A DNA stretch of 64,000 nucleotides from Halorubrum sp. CSM-61 (GCF_003781945.1 NZ_RJJW01000003.1:11459-75458); one strand, 5' to 3'; counted from the first letter of the stretch, positions 1 to 8,724 are shown. Made by a program: numbers and translations. Notes: a model not told the origin generated them from the letters alone.

Positions 1-683
1 CAGAGGAAGCGGAAGAGACGGAGGAGGCGGAAGAGACAGAGGAAGCGGAAGAGACAGAGGAAGCGGAAGAGACGGAGGAGACGAAGGCGACCGAACCGAA
101 GCCCGATCCCGGATACGACGCCGGCCTCGCACCGAGCGACGGCGACGCGGATAGCGGCGGCGACGACCGCGACGCCGAGGGCGACGACCCGGTCGATCCC
201 GAGGCCCTCGTGGCGACGCTCGTCGACGCGGGCGTCCTCGTCGACGACGGCGAGACGCTCCTCCTCGACGAGTCGTTCCGGTCGGCGATGTCCGACCGGA
301 TCGACGCGCTCCGTCGCGGCCCCGACCGGGAGCTCGCCGAGCGCGCGGCGGCGCTCGCCGGGCCGGACATCGAGGGGCAGGTCCACGACGGCCGGATCCT
401 GCTCGCCGGCGGCCGCGACGCGTGGCTGAGCCGGCCGATCGCGTTAGCGGAGACGGCCGCCGCCGAGACGCTGCGCGAGCGCGGCGTCGACGAGGAGGTC
501 GCGCGGCGGGCGGCCCGACCGCTCCGCGCGTTCCTCGACGCGTGTCCGGTCTGTGACGGCCCGGTCCGCGAGACGACGCTGCGGAACTGCTGCGGCGGAC
601 CGGGCGGCGTCAGCGGGGACCCGGAACGCGCCGTCCGCGCCTGCGCCGACTGCGACGCGGTCGTCTTCGCCGACCGGACCTGA
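1..683 (+). CDS. C-terminal part of an acidic repeat protein with a Cys-rich tail (5' end outside window)
   Basis: The frame is open from the first bases (codons begin at position 3) to TGA at 681-683, so the start lies upstream. The visible part opens with four EEAEET hexapeptides, followed by a Pro/Asp/Gly-rich acidic linker, a roughly 100-residue Ala/Arg/Asp-rich helical region beginning near DPEALVATLVDAG, and a Cys-rich end (CPVC, then CC, then CADC) that probably binds one zinc. I do not recognise the family. The tail lies 71 bp from the convergent hisD stop. The hexapeptide repeat is likely variable in length between strains; this is an inference. Confidence 0.7.
   Translation, partial: EEAEETEEAEETEEAEETEEAEETEETKATEPKPDPGYDAGLAPSDGDADSGGDDRDAEGDDPVDPEALVATLVDAGVLVDDGETLLLDESFRSAMSDRIDALRRGPDRELAERAAALAGPDIEGQVHDGRILLAGGRDAWLSRPIALAETAAAETLRERGVDEEVARRAARPLRAFLDACPVCDGPVRETTLRNCCGGPGGVSGDPERAVRACADCDAVVFADRT
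3..83 (+). repeat. 18-bp tandem repeat encoding EEAEET
   Basis: Four 18-bp units of the form GAGGAAGCGGAAGAGACG, differing at one or two third-codon positions, followed by a partial unit. They lie in frame within the partial gene at the left edge and may continue upstream of the window. Confidence 0.85.
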
Positions 684-730
684 GAGGGAGTTCCGGCGGT
701 TTCCGCTCTCTCTCTCTCGCCGACTCGCTT

Positions 731-770
731 CCGCCTACTCGAACCGATTCCGCCTTACTCGAACCGCTTC
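731..770. repeat. Tandem duplication of the hisD 3' end
   Basis: The sequence CTACTCGAACCGATTCCGC is followed at once by TTACTCGAACCGCTTCCGG. On the minus strand the last codons and stop of hisD (CGGTTCGAGTAA) are followed by a near copy (CGGTTCGAGTAG). The second copy is outside the reading frame's end, so only the first stop is used. Confidence 0.75.
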
Positions 771-2032
771 CGGACGCTCTCGGCGTGGGCCTCCAGCCCC
801 TCGGCCTCCGCGAGCGTCGTGATCGTGTCGGAGAGCCCGTCGAGCGCGTCGCGGTCGAGCCGCTGGACCGTCGACGACCGGAGGAACGTGTCGACGGAGA
901 GCCCGCCGTAGCGCTTCGCGCCGCCGTTCGTCGGCAGCACGTGGTTGGTCCCGGTCGCGTAGTCGCCGGCGGCCACGGGCGAGTACGGCCCGAGGAACAC
1001 CGAGCCCGCGTTCGAGATCCGGTCCAAGAGCGCCTCGTCGTCGTCGGCCACGATCGAGAGGTGCTCGGCCGCGTACTCCTCGGCGAACAGCACCGCCTCC
1101 GGCATCGACCTCGCGCGGAGCACGCCTGAGGCGTCGTTGTCGAGCGCGGCCCGGATCGTCTCCTCGCGGTCGCGGCCGGCGGCCTGCTCGTCGACCGCCT
1201 CCGCGACCGCCTCGGCGAGGTCAGCGTCGTCGGTGACCGCGACCACGGAGGCGTTCGGGTCGTGCTCGGCCTGCGCGACCAGATCGGCGGCGACGAGTTC
1301 GGGGTCCGCGGTCTCGTCGGCGAGCACGAGCACCTCGCTCGGGCCGGCGAGGAAGTCGATCTCGACGTCGCCCTGCACGACCGCCTTCGCGGCGGTGACC
1401 CACTTGTTGCCGGGGCCGACCACCTTCTGGGCGTTCGTGACCGTCTCCGTGCCGTACGCGAGCGCGGCGATCGCCTGCGCGCCGCCGACCTGATACACCG
1501 CGTCGGCGCCGGCCTCGTGGACCGCCGCGAGCGTGACGGGGTTCAGCTCCTCGGCGGGCGGGGTCGCGACCGAGACGTGGTCGACGCCCGCGACGGTCGC
1601 GGGGATCACGCCCATCAGCGCGCTGGAGGGGTACGCCGCCGCGCCGCCGGGCACGTACACCCCCGCGCGGTCGAGCGGGCGGAACCGGCGCCCGAGCTCG
1701 CGGTCGCCGAACTCCTCGCGCCAGTCCTCGGGGCGCTGTCGCTCGTGGAACTCGCGGACGTTGGCCGCCGCCTCGCGGATCGCGTCGAGCACCGGGTCGT
1801 TCGCGTCGTCGAGCTCGGCGTGCGCGCGCTCCGCGTCGTCCGTCACGTCGATGTTGCCGACGGTCACGCCGTCGAACTCCTCGGAGAACTCCCGCAGCGC
1901 CACGTCCCCCTCCGTCCGGACTCGGTCGACGATCCCGCTCACGTCGTCGCGGACCGCGTCGACGCCCGCGTCGCGCTCGAAGAAGGCGCGACGCTCGGCC
2001 GGCGAGAGGTCGGCGACGGTTCGTACGTCCAT
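755..2032 (-). CDS. hisD: Histidinol dehydrogenase
   Basis: Catalyses the last two steps of histidine synthesis, L-histidinol to L-histidine with two NAD+, in the cytoplasm using one Zn2+. The protein is 425 aa from MDVRT, the usual family length. Family blocks are visible in order: AGVYVPGG, GGAQAIAALAYGT, GPGNKWVTAAK, FLAGPSE, AEHDP and, near the end, GPYSPVAAGDYATGTNHVLPT. The zinc and substrate residues lie in the FLAGPSE to AEHDP stretch. An in-frame ATG eight codons upstream exists, but MDVRT matches the normal family N-terminus. It stands alone, with no other his genes nearby, as is common in haloarchaea. Its 3' end shows a short tandem duplication. Confidence 0.96.
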   Translation of the reverse strand: MDVRTVADLSPAERRAFFERDAGVDAVRDDVSGIVDRVRTEGDVALREFSEEFDGVTVGNIDVTDDAERAHAELDDANDPVLDAIREAAANVREFHERQRPEDWREEFGDRELGRRFRPLDRAGVYVPGGAAAYPSSALMGVIPATVAGVDHVSVATPPAEELNPVTLAAVHEAGADAVYQVGGAQAIAALAYGTETVTNAQKVVGPGNKWVTAAKAVVQGDVEIDFLAGPSEVLVLADETADPELVAADLVAQAEHDPNASVVAVTDDADLAEAVAEAVDEQAAGRDREETIRAALDNDASGVLRARSMPEAVLFAEEYAAEHLSIVADDDEALLDRISNAGSVFLGPYSPVAAGDYATGTNHVLPTNGGAKRYGGLSVDTFLRSSTVQRLDRDALDGLSDTITTLAEAEGLEAHAESVRKRFE

Positions 2033-2093
2033 ACCCGTCCTCGGAGCCGGGGTCAAAAGGGCGTTCCGACTCTCAGTCCGGAAGCAAACCGGA

Positions 2094-2303
2094 TCACTCC
2101 AGCGGTCGGATCCCGGTCACGTCTAACGTCGCGAGCGCGACCAGCCAGACCAACAGCGCGGCGGCGGCGAAGAGGATCGGCGCCGACAGCGCCACGGCGA
2201 CCTCGTAGGGCGCGACGAGTCGGGTCGTGCCGCGGACGACGAACGACAGGAAGACGAGGCCGAACGCGGCGAGCGCGAGGCCGACGAACCGGGATCTGTT
2301 CAC
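2094..2303 (-). CDS. Small two-TM membrane protein downstream of phytoene synthase
   Basis: A 69-aa protein starting at GTG. It has two hydrophobic segments (about residues 7-24 and 37-58) separated by a short Arg-containing loop, and no other domain. It begins only 10 bp after the stop of the phytoene synthase gene on the same strand, so the two are very likely co-transcribed. That suggests a membrane-linked role alongside carotenoid synthesis, though the sequence does not show a function. Confidence 0.72.
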   Translation of the reverse strand: MNRSRFVGLALAAFGLVFLSFVVRGTTRLVAPYEVAVALSAPILFAAAALLVWLVALATLDVTGIRPLE

Positions 2304-2313
2304 GGCGACTCAC

Positions 2314-3279
2314 TCAGCCGGACTGGGGGATCCCAGACCCGTGCGGTCCGTGCTCGCGGGATTCACGGTGGGCGTCGAAGCCGCCGCACATCTCGTCGAA
2401 CACCGCCTCGGGATCCCTGTTCCACTGCCACTTCCAGCGGGTCCGGATCAGAAGCGAGATCTTGCGCGCGAACGACAGCTCCGGGGTCGTCGACACCGTG
2501 TCGTACCCAAGGTTCCGGATCAGTCGGTGGTGGTCCGCGTACAGCACCGCCGCGAGCAACACCGCCAGCTGGCAGTCCTCGGGGAGGTACTTGATCCCGG
2601 CGACGCCCTCCTCGTAGAGGCGTTCGGTCCGGGCGAGCTCCTCGCGGACCGCGGCCGCCACGTCGGCGTCGAACGAGAGGTTCAGGATCTGCTCCTCGCT
2701 CACGCCGTGCCGTCGGAGCGTCTCCACCGGGAGGTACACGCGGTCGCGCTCGATCACGTCCTCGCGTACGTCCCGGATGAAGTTCGTCATCTGGAACGCC
2801 TCGCCGAGCTTCGTCGCGTGGGGGAGCGCCCTCGCCTCGGCCTCCCCGTCGAGGTCCATGATCGCCGTCATCATCCGGCCGACGGCGGACGCGGAGCCGT
2901 CCATGTACGACTCGAGTTCGTCGTAGGTCTGGTACCGGTCGGTGTCGACGTCGCTCGCCATCGCGTCGACGAACGCGTGCACGTCCCCGTCCGGGATGTC
3001 GTGCTCGTCGCACACCGCGGCGAACGCCTCCAACACCGGGTCGTCGGTCTCCGCCTCGCCCAGCGCGGCCCGGCGGAGCCGGTCGAGCTCCGCCCGCTGC
3101 TCGTCCGGCGGCGCGGTCTCCTCGGCGTCGACGACCTCGTCAGCGATCCGGAAGAAGCCGTACAGCACGTAGGTCGGGTGGCGGATGCGCTCCGGGAGCA
3201 GCCGGGTCGCGACGTGGAACGTCTTCCCGGTCCGGCGCTGGATACGCTTCCCTCGGGCAACCTGCGTTTTCTCTACCAT
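2314..3279 (-). CDS. crtB: Phytoene/squalene synthase family protein (phytoene synthase)
   Basis: Condenses two geranylgeranyl diphosphates to phytoene, the first committed step to C40/C50 carotenoids such as bacterioruberin; it acts at the membrane surface. The protein is 321 aa from MVEKTQ. Both Mg-diphosphate binding Asp-rich motifs are present: DEVVD at 47-51, and NFIRDVREDV at 166-175 followed by R-VYLP. A longer open frame extends upstream by 91 codons, but that stretch has shadow-frame composition and the ATG at 3279 gives the normal N-terminus. It heads a probable two-gene operon with a small membrane protein. Squalene synthase is the alternative; phytoene synthase fits the local motif spacing better. 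Confidence 0.9.
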   Translation of the reverse strand: MVEKTQVARGKRIQRRTGKTFHVATRLLPERIRHPTYVLYGFFRIADEVVDAEETAPPDEQRAELDRLRRAALGEAETDDPVLEAFAAVCDEHDIPDGDVHAFVDAMASDVDTDRYQTYDELESYMDGSASAVGRMMTAIMDLDGEAEARALPHATKLGEAFQMTNFIRDVREDVIERDRVYLPVETLRRHGVSEEQILNLSFDADVAAAVREELARTERLYEEGVAGIKYLPEDCQLAVLLAAVLYADHHRLIRNLGYDTVSTTPELSFARKISLLIRTRWKWQWNRDPEAVFDEMCGGFDAHRESREHGPHGSGIPQSG

Positions 3280-3466
3280 GCTGACCTCTGACAGTCGGCA
3301 AGGAGGGTCGAGAGCGGGTCGCCGATCATAACATACGGGTCGGACCGCAAGAACATAACAGTTCGCACGGCACCGATCGCTCTCCGGTAGGCGGGCTCGC
3401 GGGTCGCCCGCGAGGCGGACGGACGAGGCGAATTCGCGGGTCGCTATCGGCGACGTATCGCCGGCC

Positions 3467-3628
3467 TCAGTAGAACGTGTCCGAGCAGTCGTAGACGACC
3501 CCGTGCTCCGGGCAGACGTACTTGCAGTGACGGTGGTACATCGGCGTCTCACAGAGCGGACAGGGCCGACCGCCGGCGTCGGTCGTCACCCCCTCCGCGT
3601 CGTTCGCGCCCCCGTCGCCGTCGCTCAT
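3467..3628 (-). CDS. Small zinc-finger protein (53 aa)
   Basis: MSDGDGG..., with an acidic disordered N-terminus of about 20 residues and then CPLC-ETPMYHRHCKYVCPEHGVVYDC. The Cys/His spacing fits one or two small zinc knuckles. Haloarchaeal genomes encode many such one-domain zinc microproteins, and one of this type (the HVO_2523-like family, named from memory) lies near crtB in Haloferax. The start was chosen because the upstream extension of the frame is Arg-rich and shadow-like. Confidence 0.78.
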   Translation of the reverse strand: MSDGDGGANDAEGVTTDAGGRPCPLCETPMYHRHCKYVCPEHGVVYDCSDTFY

Positions 3629-3702
3629 ACCTCCCCGAACGGGGGCCGCCGCCATAACCGCTGCCCTCGACGGGGAGGGGTGCAGATCGAGAGGCGTCCC
3701 GG

Positions 3703-4269
3703 TCAGGCGTCGGCCAGCGAGTCGTACACCGACTCCGCGACCGACGCCTGACCGAACGGGAGCGTCACCACGCCGCCCCACTCCTCGTCGGTCAGCGCGG
3801 AGACCGTCGCCTCGTCGAGCTCGACCCGTCGGACCTCGGTCCCGTCCAGCGTCATCGACACGACGAACCCCGCCGGGTCGTCGGTGGCGCCGGCGTCCGC
3901 CAGCCCCGACCGCAGCGCGTCGATCCCGGCCTCGCCGAGCGAGACGTACACGAGGTGCTCGTCGCCCTCGGCGATCACGCCCTGGACGCGGTCCAAGTCG
4001 CCGGCGTCGAAGAGCCGCCGGTCGTCGTCGCCGTCGCGGAGCAGCCGCGCCTCGAACGGGGCGTCGGGATCGACCGGGACGGACCCGGACTCGCCGCCCT
4101 CGTCGCTGCCCGCGCCCTCAGGGCCCGCGCCGACCGCGTCTCCGCCGGGCCCGCCCGCGTCGCCGACCGCGTCGCCGTCCGTCACCGAGGCGGCGCCGGC
4201 GAAGCCGACGGCGCCGACCGCGAGCGCCGCCCCGACCCCGCCGAGCATGCCGCGTCGAGAGAGTTCCAT
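3703..4269 (-). CDS. Tat-exported hypothetical protein
   Basis: 188 aa. The N-terminus has a twin-arginine motif (SRRGMLGG) and a hydrophobic Ala/Gly stretch to about residue 27, so export by the Tat pathway is expected; no lipobox Cys is seen. A Gly/Asp-rich low-complexity linker follows, then a compact domain from about residue 68 (DPDAPFEARLLRDGDDDRRLFDAGDL). I do not recognise the family. It is the last gene before a repeat-filled intergenic stretch and reads towards the small zinc-finger gene, 74 bp away. Confidence 0.72.
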   Translation of the reverse strand: MELSRRGMLGGVGAALAVGAVGFAGAASVTDGDAVGDAGGPGGDAVGAGPEGAGSDEGGESGSVPVDPDAPFEARLLRDGDDDRRLFDAGDLDRVQGVIAEGDEHLVYVSLGEAGIDALRSGLADAGATDDPAGFVVSMTLDGTEVRRVELDEATVSALTDEEWGGVVTLPFGQASVAESVYDSLADA

Positions 4270-4496
4270 ACGCGACCGTCCCCGTCGCCGGTAAAAAGGG
4301 TTACACGCCGATTCACGCGGCTGATAACGGGTCGGAACCTGGGAGAGGGCCGTCTCAGATCCGAGCCGGTATCCCCGTCTCTCCCCGCTGAGCCGTCCGG
4401 CAACTGAAGCGGACTTCTGATCGACGGCGGGAGTACGTCTCTCAGTGTGATGGTGTGGCCATTTATAAGTCGTATCGGGATGTTGCTGTTGGTGAT

Positions 4497-4897
4497 TTAT
4501 AAGTGATCGACGCTGTGTTGACGACCTCCAAAGCCCCGGCCGCGAGGACTCGCGCGGCTCGCTGCGCGCCTCACTCGGTCGCTACCGCTCCCTCGTTGCG
4601 GTGCTTGCGTCGCCGTGCTTCGTCCTCGCGGCCGCCCCTTTGAGTCCCACCCACACCGCAACCGCACAGCCTCACACCCCCCCAGCCTCGCGGCTCACGG
4701 CTCGCGGCTTCGCCGCTCGCGTTCGCCGCGTCCAGCGAGGGACCTTCGGTCCCTCTGGCAGTCGGGCTTCGCCCGGCGACCTCGCGCGACGCTCCTCGCG
4801 CCCTACGGACGCTCGGAGGCACGCGCCACCGCACTTATAAGCGATCGTCGCTGTCACTCACAGTCGTTTAAATACTCACTCGTCGCCCCCGATCTGC
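4497..4897 (+). repeat. Hairpin-rich dispersed repeat, copy A
   Basis: This element fills most of the non-coding gap 4270-4954. It begins at TTATAAGTGATCGACG (4497-4512). Then come ACCTCCAAAGCCCC, a CCGCGAG/CTCGCG hairpin, CCCCTTTGAGTCCCAC and CAGCCTCGCGGCTC. A perfect hairpin (GAGGGACC, loop TTC, GGTCCCTC) and a second hairpin CGGGC/GCCCG follow, then the tail GGAGGCACGCGCCACCGC and a second TTATAAGCGATCGTCG (4835-4850). A further conserved tail with TTTAAATAC ends near 4897. Copies B and C share this order of blocks, except for one moved module in B. There is no credible ORF. It could be a structured RNA or a palindromic mobile element. Confidence 0.85.
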
Positions 4898-4954
4898 AAC
4901 ACTCGCTCCCCCTCCCAACCGTCGCCGGTGCTCCCGTCGGCGCGCGTTTCGCGC

Positions 4955-5533
4955 TCAGGCGCCCTCGAACGCGATCGACTCGCGGGTCGCCGTTTCGCCG
5001 AACAGCCAGTCGGCGTGGTCGACCGCGTACTCGCGGTGCTCCTCGGTGATGTAGCCGAGCGCGTCCTCGACGACGACGGGCCGGTAGTCGCGGAGCCCGG
5101 CGCTGCCGGCGGTGTGGAGCACGCAGACGTTCGCGAGCGTCCCGCAGATCAGCAGGTCCTTGACGCCGTGTACGTCGAGGTACCCCTCCAGATCCGTCTG
5201 ATAGAACGCGTCGTACGTGTGCTTCTCGACGACGTGGTCCTCGTCGCGCACGTCGAGGTCGTCGACGAGCTCGGCGTCCCACGACCCCTCGACGACGTGT
5301 TCGCCCCACCGATCGAACTCGTCGTAGTAGTGGGTGTCGTCGAACTGGTCGGGGGGGTGGACGTCCCGGGTGTACACGATCGCCGCGCCGGCGTCGCGGG
5401 CGCGGTCGACGAGGGAGGTCACCGGCTCGACGGCCGCCTCGCTCGGCGCGGCGTAGAGGCTCCCCTCGGGGTGACAGAAGCCGTTCTGCATGTCGACGAC
5501 GATCACCGCGGTCTGGGTCGGATCGTAGGGCAT
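4955..5533 (-). CDS. pncA: Cysteine hydrolase of the isochorismatase family, probable nicotinamidase
   Basis: 192 aa from MPYDPTQT. The family's catalytic triad is visible: Asp14 in VVDMQNGF, Lys104 in VEKHTYDAF and Cys137 in CGTLANVCV. Nicotinamidase would convert nicotinamide to nicotinate, the first step of the NAD+ salvage route. The nicotinate phosphoribosyltransferase gene 2 kb away supports that substrate, but isochorismatase-family members also act on other amides, so the assignment rests partly on context. An upstream in-frame ATG nine codons earlier gives a Pro-rich tail and was not chosen. Confidence 0.85.
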   Translation of the reverse strand: MPYDPTQTAVIVVDMQNGFCHPEGSLYAAPSEAAVEPVTSLVDRARDAGAAIVYTRDVHPPDQFDDTHYYDEFDRWGEHVVEGSWDAELVDDLDVRDEDHVVEKHTYDAFYQTDLEGYLDVHGVKDLLICGTLANVCVLHTAGSAGLRDYRPVVVEDALGYITEEHREYAVDHADWLFGETATRESIAFEGA

Positions 5534-5695
5534 GGGCGGGGGTTGGGCGTCCGAGTGCAAAAACCACGGCGTCGCCCGCGGTCCGGTCGCCGCGACGCCA
5601 CCGCCCGCGGTCAGGTCGATCCGACGCCGCCCGGACCCGGCGTCGATGCAGCGACCACCGACAAACTACTTACCGGGTCGGCCGTAATCGAACCT

Positions 5696-7462
5696 ATGCG
5701 ACGGGTTCTCACCCTCTCCGTTATCGCCGCCGCGATGGCCCTCCTCTCGTTCGGCGTCGGCGGGGTCGTCGCCGCGGGGCCGGCGGCCGCGGGACCGGCC
5801 GACGCGGGACCGACCGACGCGATCTCGGGGGAGGCCCACGCCAGCGCGACCGCCGCCGAGTGCGACGCCGGCGACGGGACCGACCTCGTCGGCTGCTGGA
5901 ACGGGACCCACTACGAGGACGGCCTCTCGTTCAACCAGACGGACGGGCTGACCGAGTCGGAGCTGGAGGAGCTGACCGACCTGACGATGGCCCGCGTCGA
6001 GCACGTCCGCGAGCGCCCCTTCCGCGAGGACGTGCCGGTCGAGACCGTCACGCGCTCCGAGTTCGTGAACGACTCCGCGGGCGGGGGAGCGGGCGGGACC
6101 GACGCCGAGTTCCAGCGCTGGAACGACCAGGTGTGGAAGGCGCTGTTCGTCGTCGGCGAGGACGAGAACGCGTCCGACGCGATCGACGAGGTGTTCGGCG
6201 GCGCAGTCACCGGGTTCTACTCGCCGGCGGAGGACCGGATCGTCCTCGTCGTCCCGGAGGGCGAGGACCCGCAGGTCGACCCGTCGACGCTGGCGCACGA
6301 GCTCGTCCACGCGATGCAGGACCAGTACCACGACCTCGCGCGGCCACGCTACGTCGGCGCCACGCAGGACGCCGACCTCGCGGTCGACGGGATCGTCGAG
6401 GGCGAGGCGGTCCACGTCGAGGAGCTGTACGACGCGCGCTGCGCCGCCGAGTGGAGCTGTCTCGCTCCGCCCGACTCCGGCGGTGGCGGCGGGGGATCGG
6501 CGTCCGACTACAACTTCGGGATCCTGCAGACCGTACTCCAGCCGTACGCCGACGGCGCGTTCTACGTCGAGGCGCTCGTCGACGAGGGCGGCTGGAGCGC
6601 CGTCAACGAGACGATGAATCAGCCGCCGAACGCGACCTCGGAGGTGATCCACCGCGACCCCGACTACGAGACCGGCGAGGTCGCCTTCGAGGACGCGGCG
6701 ACAGGCGGGTGGGAGACGTATCCGGGGCAGGGGGTCAACGGTTCGGAGACGGCCGGCGAGGCGTCGATGTTCGTGATGTTCTGGTACCAGAGCTACGAGT
6801 ACCGCCACGCGGTGTTGGACCCGGACGCGACGGTTCAGGAGAACGTCCGGATCCACACGCGGCCGGACGAGGAGCTCCGGACCCGCGTGAACTACAACTA
6901 CGCCCACGAGTCGACCGACGGCTGGGCGGGCGACAGGCTGTACCCCTACCGGAACGGGAGCGGCGAGGACGGGACCGACGGCGAGGACGGCTACGTCTGG
7001 GTGACCGAGTGGCAGACGACCGCGGACGCGACCGAGTTCCGCGAGACGTACCTGCGCATGCTGACCGCTCACGGCGACGGCGAGTACGCCGACGGCGAGG
7101 TGTACGAGATCGCCGACGGCGACTTCCGCGGGGCCTACGGCGTCGAGCGGAACGGGACGACCGTGACGGTCGCACACGGCCCGGAGCCGGTCGACGTGCT
7201 CGACCTCCGACCCGACTCGGATCTCGACCTGCCCTCGACCGACGGGACCGACGACGGGGTCGGCGTCGACGGGCCCGGGACGGACGGGACCGACGACGGG
7301 AACGACACCGACGGGACCGACACCGGCTCCGACGGGAGCGACGGCGGTTCCGGCGCCCCCGACGCCAGCACCGACGACCGCGTGCCCGGGTTCGGCGTCC
7401 CGGTCGCGGTCGCCGGCCTCCTCGCGGCGATGGGCCTCTTCGCGCGTCGCGTGCGGCCCTGA
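5696..7462 (+). CDS. Hvo_1808-type secreted surface protein with HExxH-like motif
   Basis: 588 aa. It has a Sec-type signal peptide (MRRVLTLSVIAAAMALLSFG...). The ectodomain is rich in NxT/S sequons, and near residue 200 there is a HELVHAMQDQ motif resembling an HExxH zinc site. A Thr/Asp/Gly-rich stalk of GTDGTDD repeats follows, then VPGFGVPVAVAGLLAAMGLFARRVRP, which looks like a PGF-CTERM sorting tail (PGF motif, hydrophobic helix, basic end). Such proteins are thought to be cut and lipid-anchored by an archaeosortase; whether it is proteolytically active is unknown. It lies between two NAD-salvage genes with no obvious link. Confidence 0.85.
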   Translation: MRRVLTLSVIAAAMALLSFGVGGVVAAGPAAAGPADAGPTDAISGEAHASATAAECDAGDGTDLVGCWNGTHYEDGLSFNQTDGLTESELEELTDLTMARVEHVRERPFREDVPVETVTRSEFVNDSAGGGAGGTDAEFQRWNDQVWKALFVVGEDENASDAIDEVFGGAVTGFYSPAEDRIVLVVPEGEDPQVDPSTLAHELVHAMQDQYHDLARPRYVGATQDADLAVDGIVEGEAVHVEELYDARCAAEWSCLAPPDSGGGGGGSASDYNFGILQTVLQPYADGAFYVEALVDEGGWSAVNETMNQPPNATSEVIHRDPDYETGEVAFEDAATGGWETYPGQGVNGSETAGEASMFVMFWYQSYEYRHAVLDPDATVQENVRIHTRPDEELRTRVNYNYAHESTDGWAGDRLYPYRNGSGEDGTDGEDGYVWVTEWQTTADATEFRETYLRMLTAHGDGEYADGEVYEIADGDFRGAYGVERNGTTVTVAHGPEPVDVLDLRPDSDLDLPSTDGTDDGVGVDGPGTDGTDDGNDTDGTDTGSDGSDGGSGAPDASTDDRVPGFGVPVAVAGLLAAMGLFARRVRP

Positions 7463-7525
7463 TCGCTACCGCCGAGTCCGCTCGACCCGGGTGGCTTTTC
7501 CTCCCCGGCGGCCGAACCGTCGGGC

Positions 7526-8695
7526 ATGACCGATTTCGACATCGTCGACGCGGCCGCGATCCGCGACGGCCGGGCGACGGACGCGTACTTCGAGCGGACC
7601 GAGGACGCCTTGGATCACGCGGGACGGAACCCCCGCGTCGTCGCCGAGGTCACCGCCGACCAGTTCCCCGACGGCGACTTCGAGCTGTTCGCCGGGCTGA
7701 AGGACGCGATCGCGCTCTTGGAGGGTCGGGAGATCGACGTCGACGCGATCCCCGAGGGTCGCCTGTTCGACGGCGGCCCGGTGATGCGGATCGAGGGGCC
7801 CTATCTGGCGTTCGCGCGGCTGGAGACCTCGCTTTTGGGCTTCCTCTCGCACGCCTCCGGGATGGCGACCGCCGCGCTCGACTGCCGGGTCGCGGCGCCG
7901 GACTCGTCGGTGCTCTCCTTCGGCGCGCGCCACGTCCACCCGTCGATGACGGCGGCGGTCGAGCGCTCCGCGCTGGTGGGCGGGTTCGACGGGTTCTCGC
8001 ACGTCGCCGCCGGCGATCTGCTCGGTCGGGAGGCGTCGGGGACGATGCCACACGCCCTCTCGATCTGCTTCGGTCGGGGCGAACAGGAGGCGGCGTGGCG
8101 CGCCTTCGACGAGGCCGTCGACGAGTCGGTCCCGCGGATCGCCCTCTGTGACACCTACTCCGACGAGGTCGACGAGACGCTCCGCGCGGTCGAGACGCTC
8201 GGCGACCGGCTCGACGGCGTCCGGCTCGACACCACCGGATCGCGGCGCGGCGACTTCCGACACATCATTCGGGAGGTGCAGTGGGAGTTGGACGCCCGGG
8301 GGCACGGGAACGTCGACGTGTACGTCTCCGGCGGACTCGGTCCCGACGACCTCCGGGGGCTCCGCGACGCGGTCGACGGTTTCGGCGTGGGCGGGTACGT
8401 CTCGAACGCCGACCCGGTCGACTTCGCGCTCGACATCGTCGACGTCGACGGGGAGCCGGCCGCCAAGCGCGGCAAGCTCTCCGGCGCGAAGGCCGTCTAC
8501 CGCACCGACGACGGCGTCCACGCGGTGGGACTGGCGGAGCGGGAGGGGCCGGAGGGCGCCGAGCCGCTCATGGAGCCGGTGATCCGCGACGGCGAGGTCG
8601 TCGCCGACGACGCGTTCGACCTCGACGCGGCGGCGGAGCGCGCGCTCGCGGACGCGGAGGCGGTGGGGTACGGGGCGGATCGATCGGCAGAATAG
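7526..8695 (+). CDS. pncB: Nicotinate phosphoribosyltransferase
   Basis: 389 aa. Joins nicotinate to PRPP to give nicotinate mononucleotide in NAD+ salvage. Visible family features are the N-terminal TDAYFERTEDAL block, HVHPSMTAAVERSALVGGFDG (the position of the conserved His/Ser and substrate pocket), LCDTYSDEVDE, VRLDTTGSRRGD and VYVSGGLGPDDLR (phosphate binding). This is the archaeal short form. The ATG is 63 bp after the upstream gene. Together with the nicotinamidase at 4955-5533 it would recycle nicotinamide. Nicotinate-nucleotide pyrophosphorylase (NadC) is a distant relative, but the TDAYF and SGG blocks fit NAPRTase. Confidence 0.92.
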   Translation: MTDFDIVDAAAIRDGRATDAYFERTEDALDHAGRNPRVVAEVTADQFPDGDFELFAGLKDAIALLEGREIDVDAIPEGRLFDGGPVMRIEGPYLAFARLETSLLGFLSHASGMATAALDCRVAAPDSSVLSFGARHVHPSMTAAVERSALVGGFDGFSHVAAGDLLGREASGTMPHALSICFGRGEQEAAWRAFDEAVDESVPRIALCDTYSDEVDETLRAVETLGDRLDGVRLDTTGSRRGDFRHIIREVQWELDARGHGNVDVYVSGGLGPDDLRGLRDAVDGFGVGGYVSNADPVDFALDIVDVDGEPAAKRGKLSGAKAVYRTDDGVHAVGLAEREGPEGAEPLMEPVIRDGEVVADDAFDLDAAAERALADAEAVGYGADRSAE

Positions 8696-8724
8696 GATCG
8701 GTTCGGACGGATCGATCGCGGCCG

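Noticed and set aside
3-83. CRISPR-like repeat array at the left edge
   Set aside because: Units are 18 bp without spacers and encode EEAEET in frame; it is a coding microsatellite.
4601-5049. Long open frames crossing repeat copy A
   Set aside because: They follow the GC-rich hairpin blocks, are Arg/Pro/Ala-rich, and change frame between copies, so they are not coding.
5666-7177. A 503-codon frame antisense to the surface protein gene
   Set aside because: Typical of high-GC third-position bias in the opposite strand; composition is Val/Arg/Gly-rich and no family is seen.
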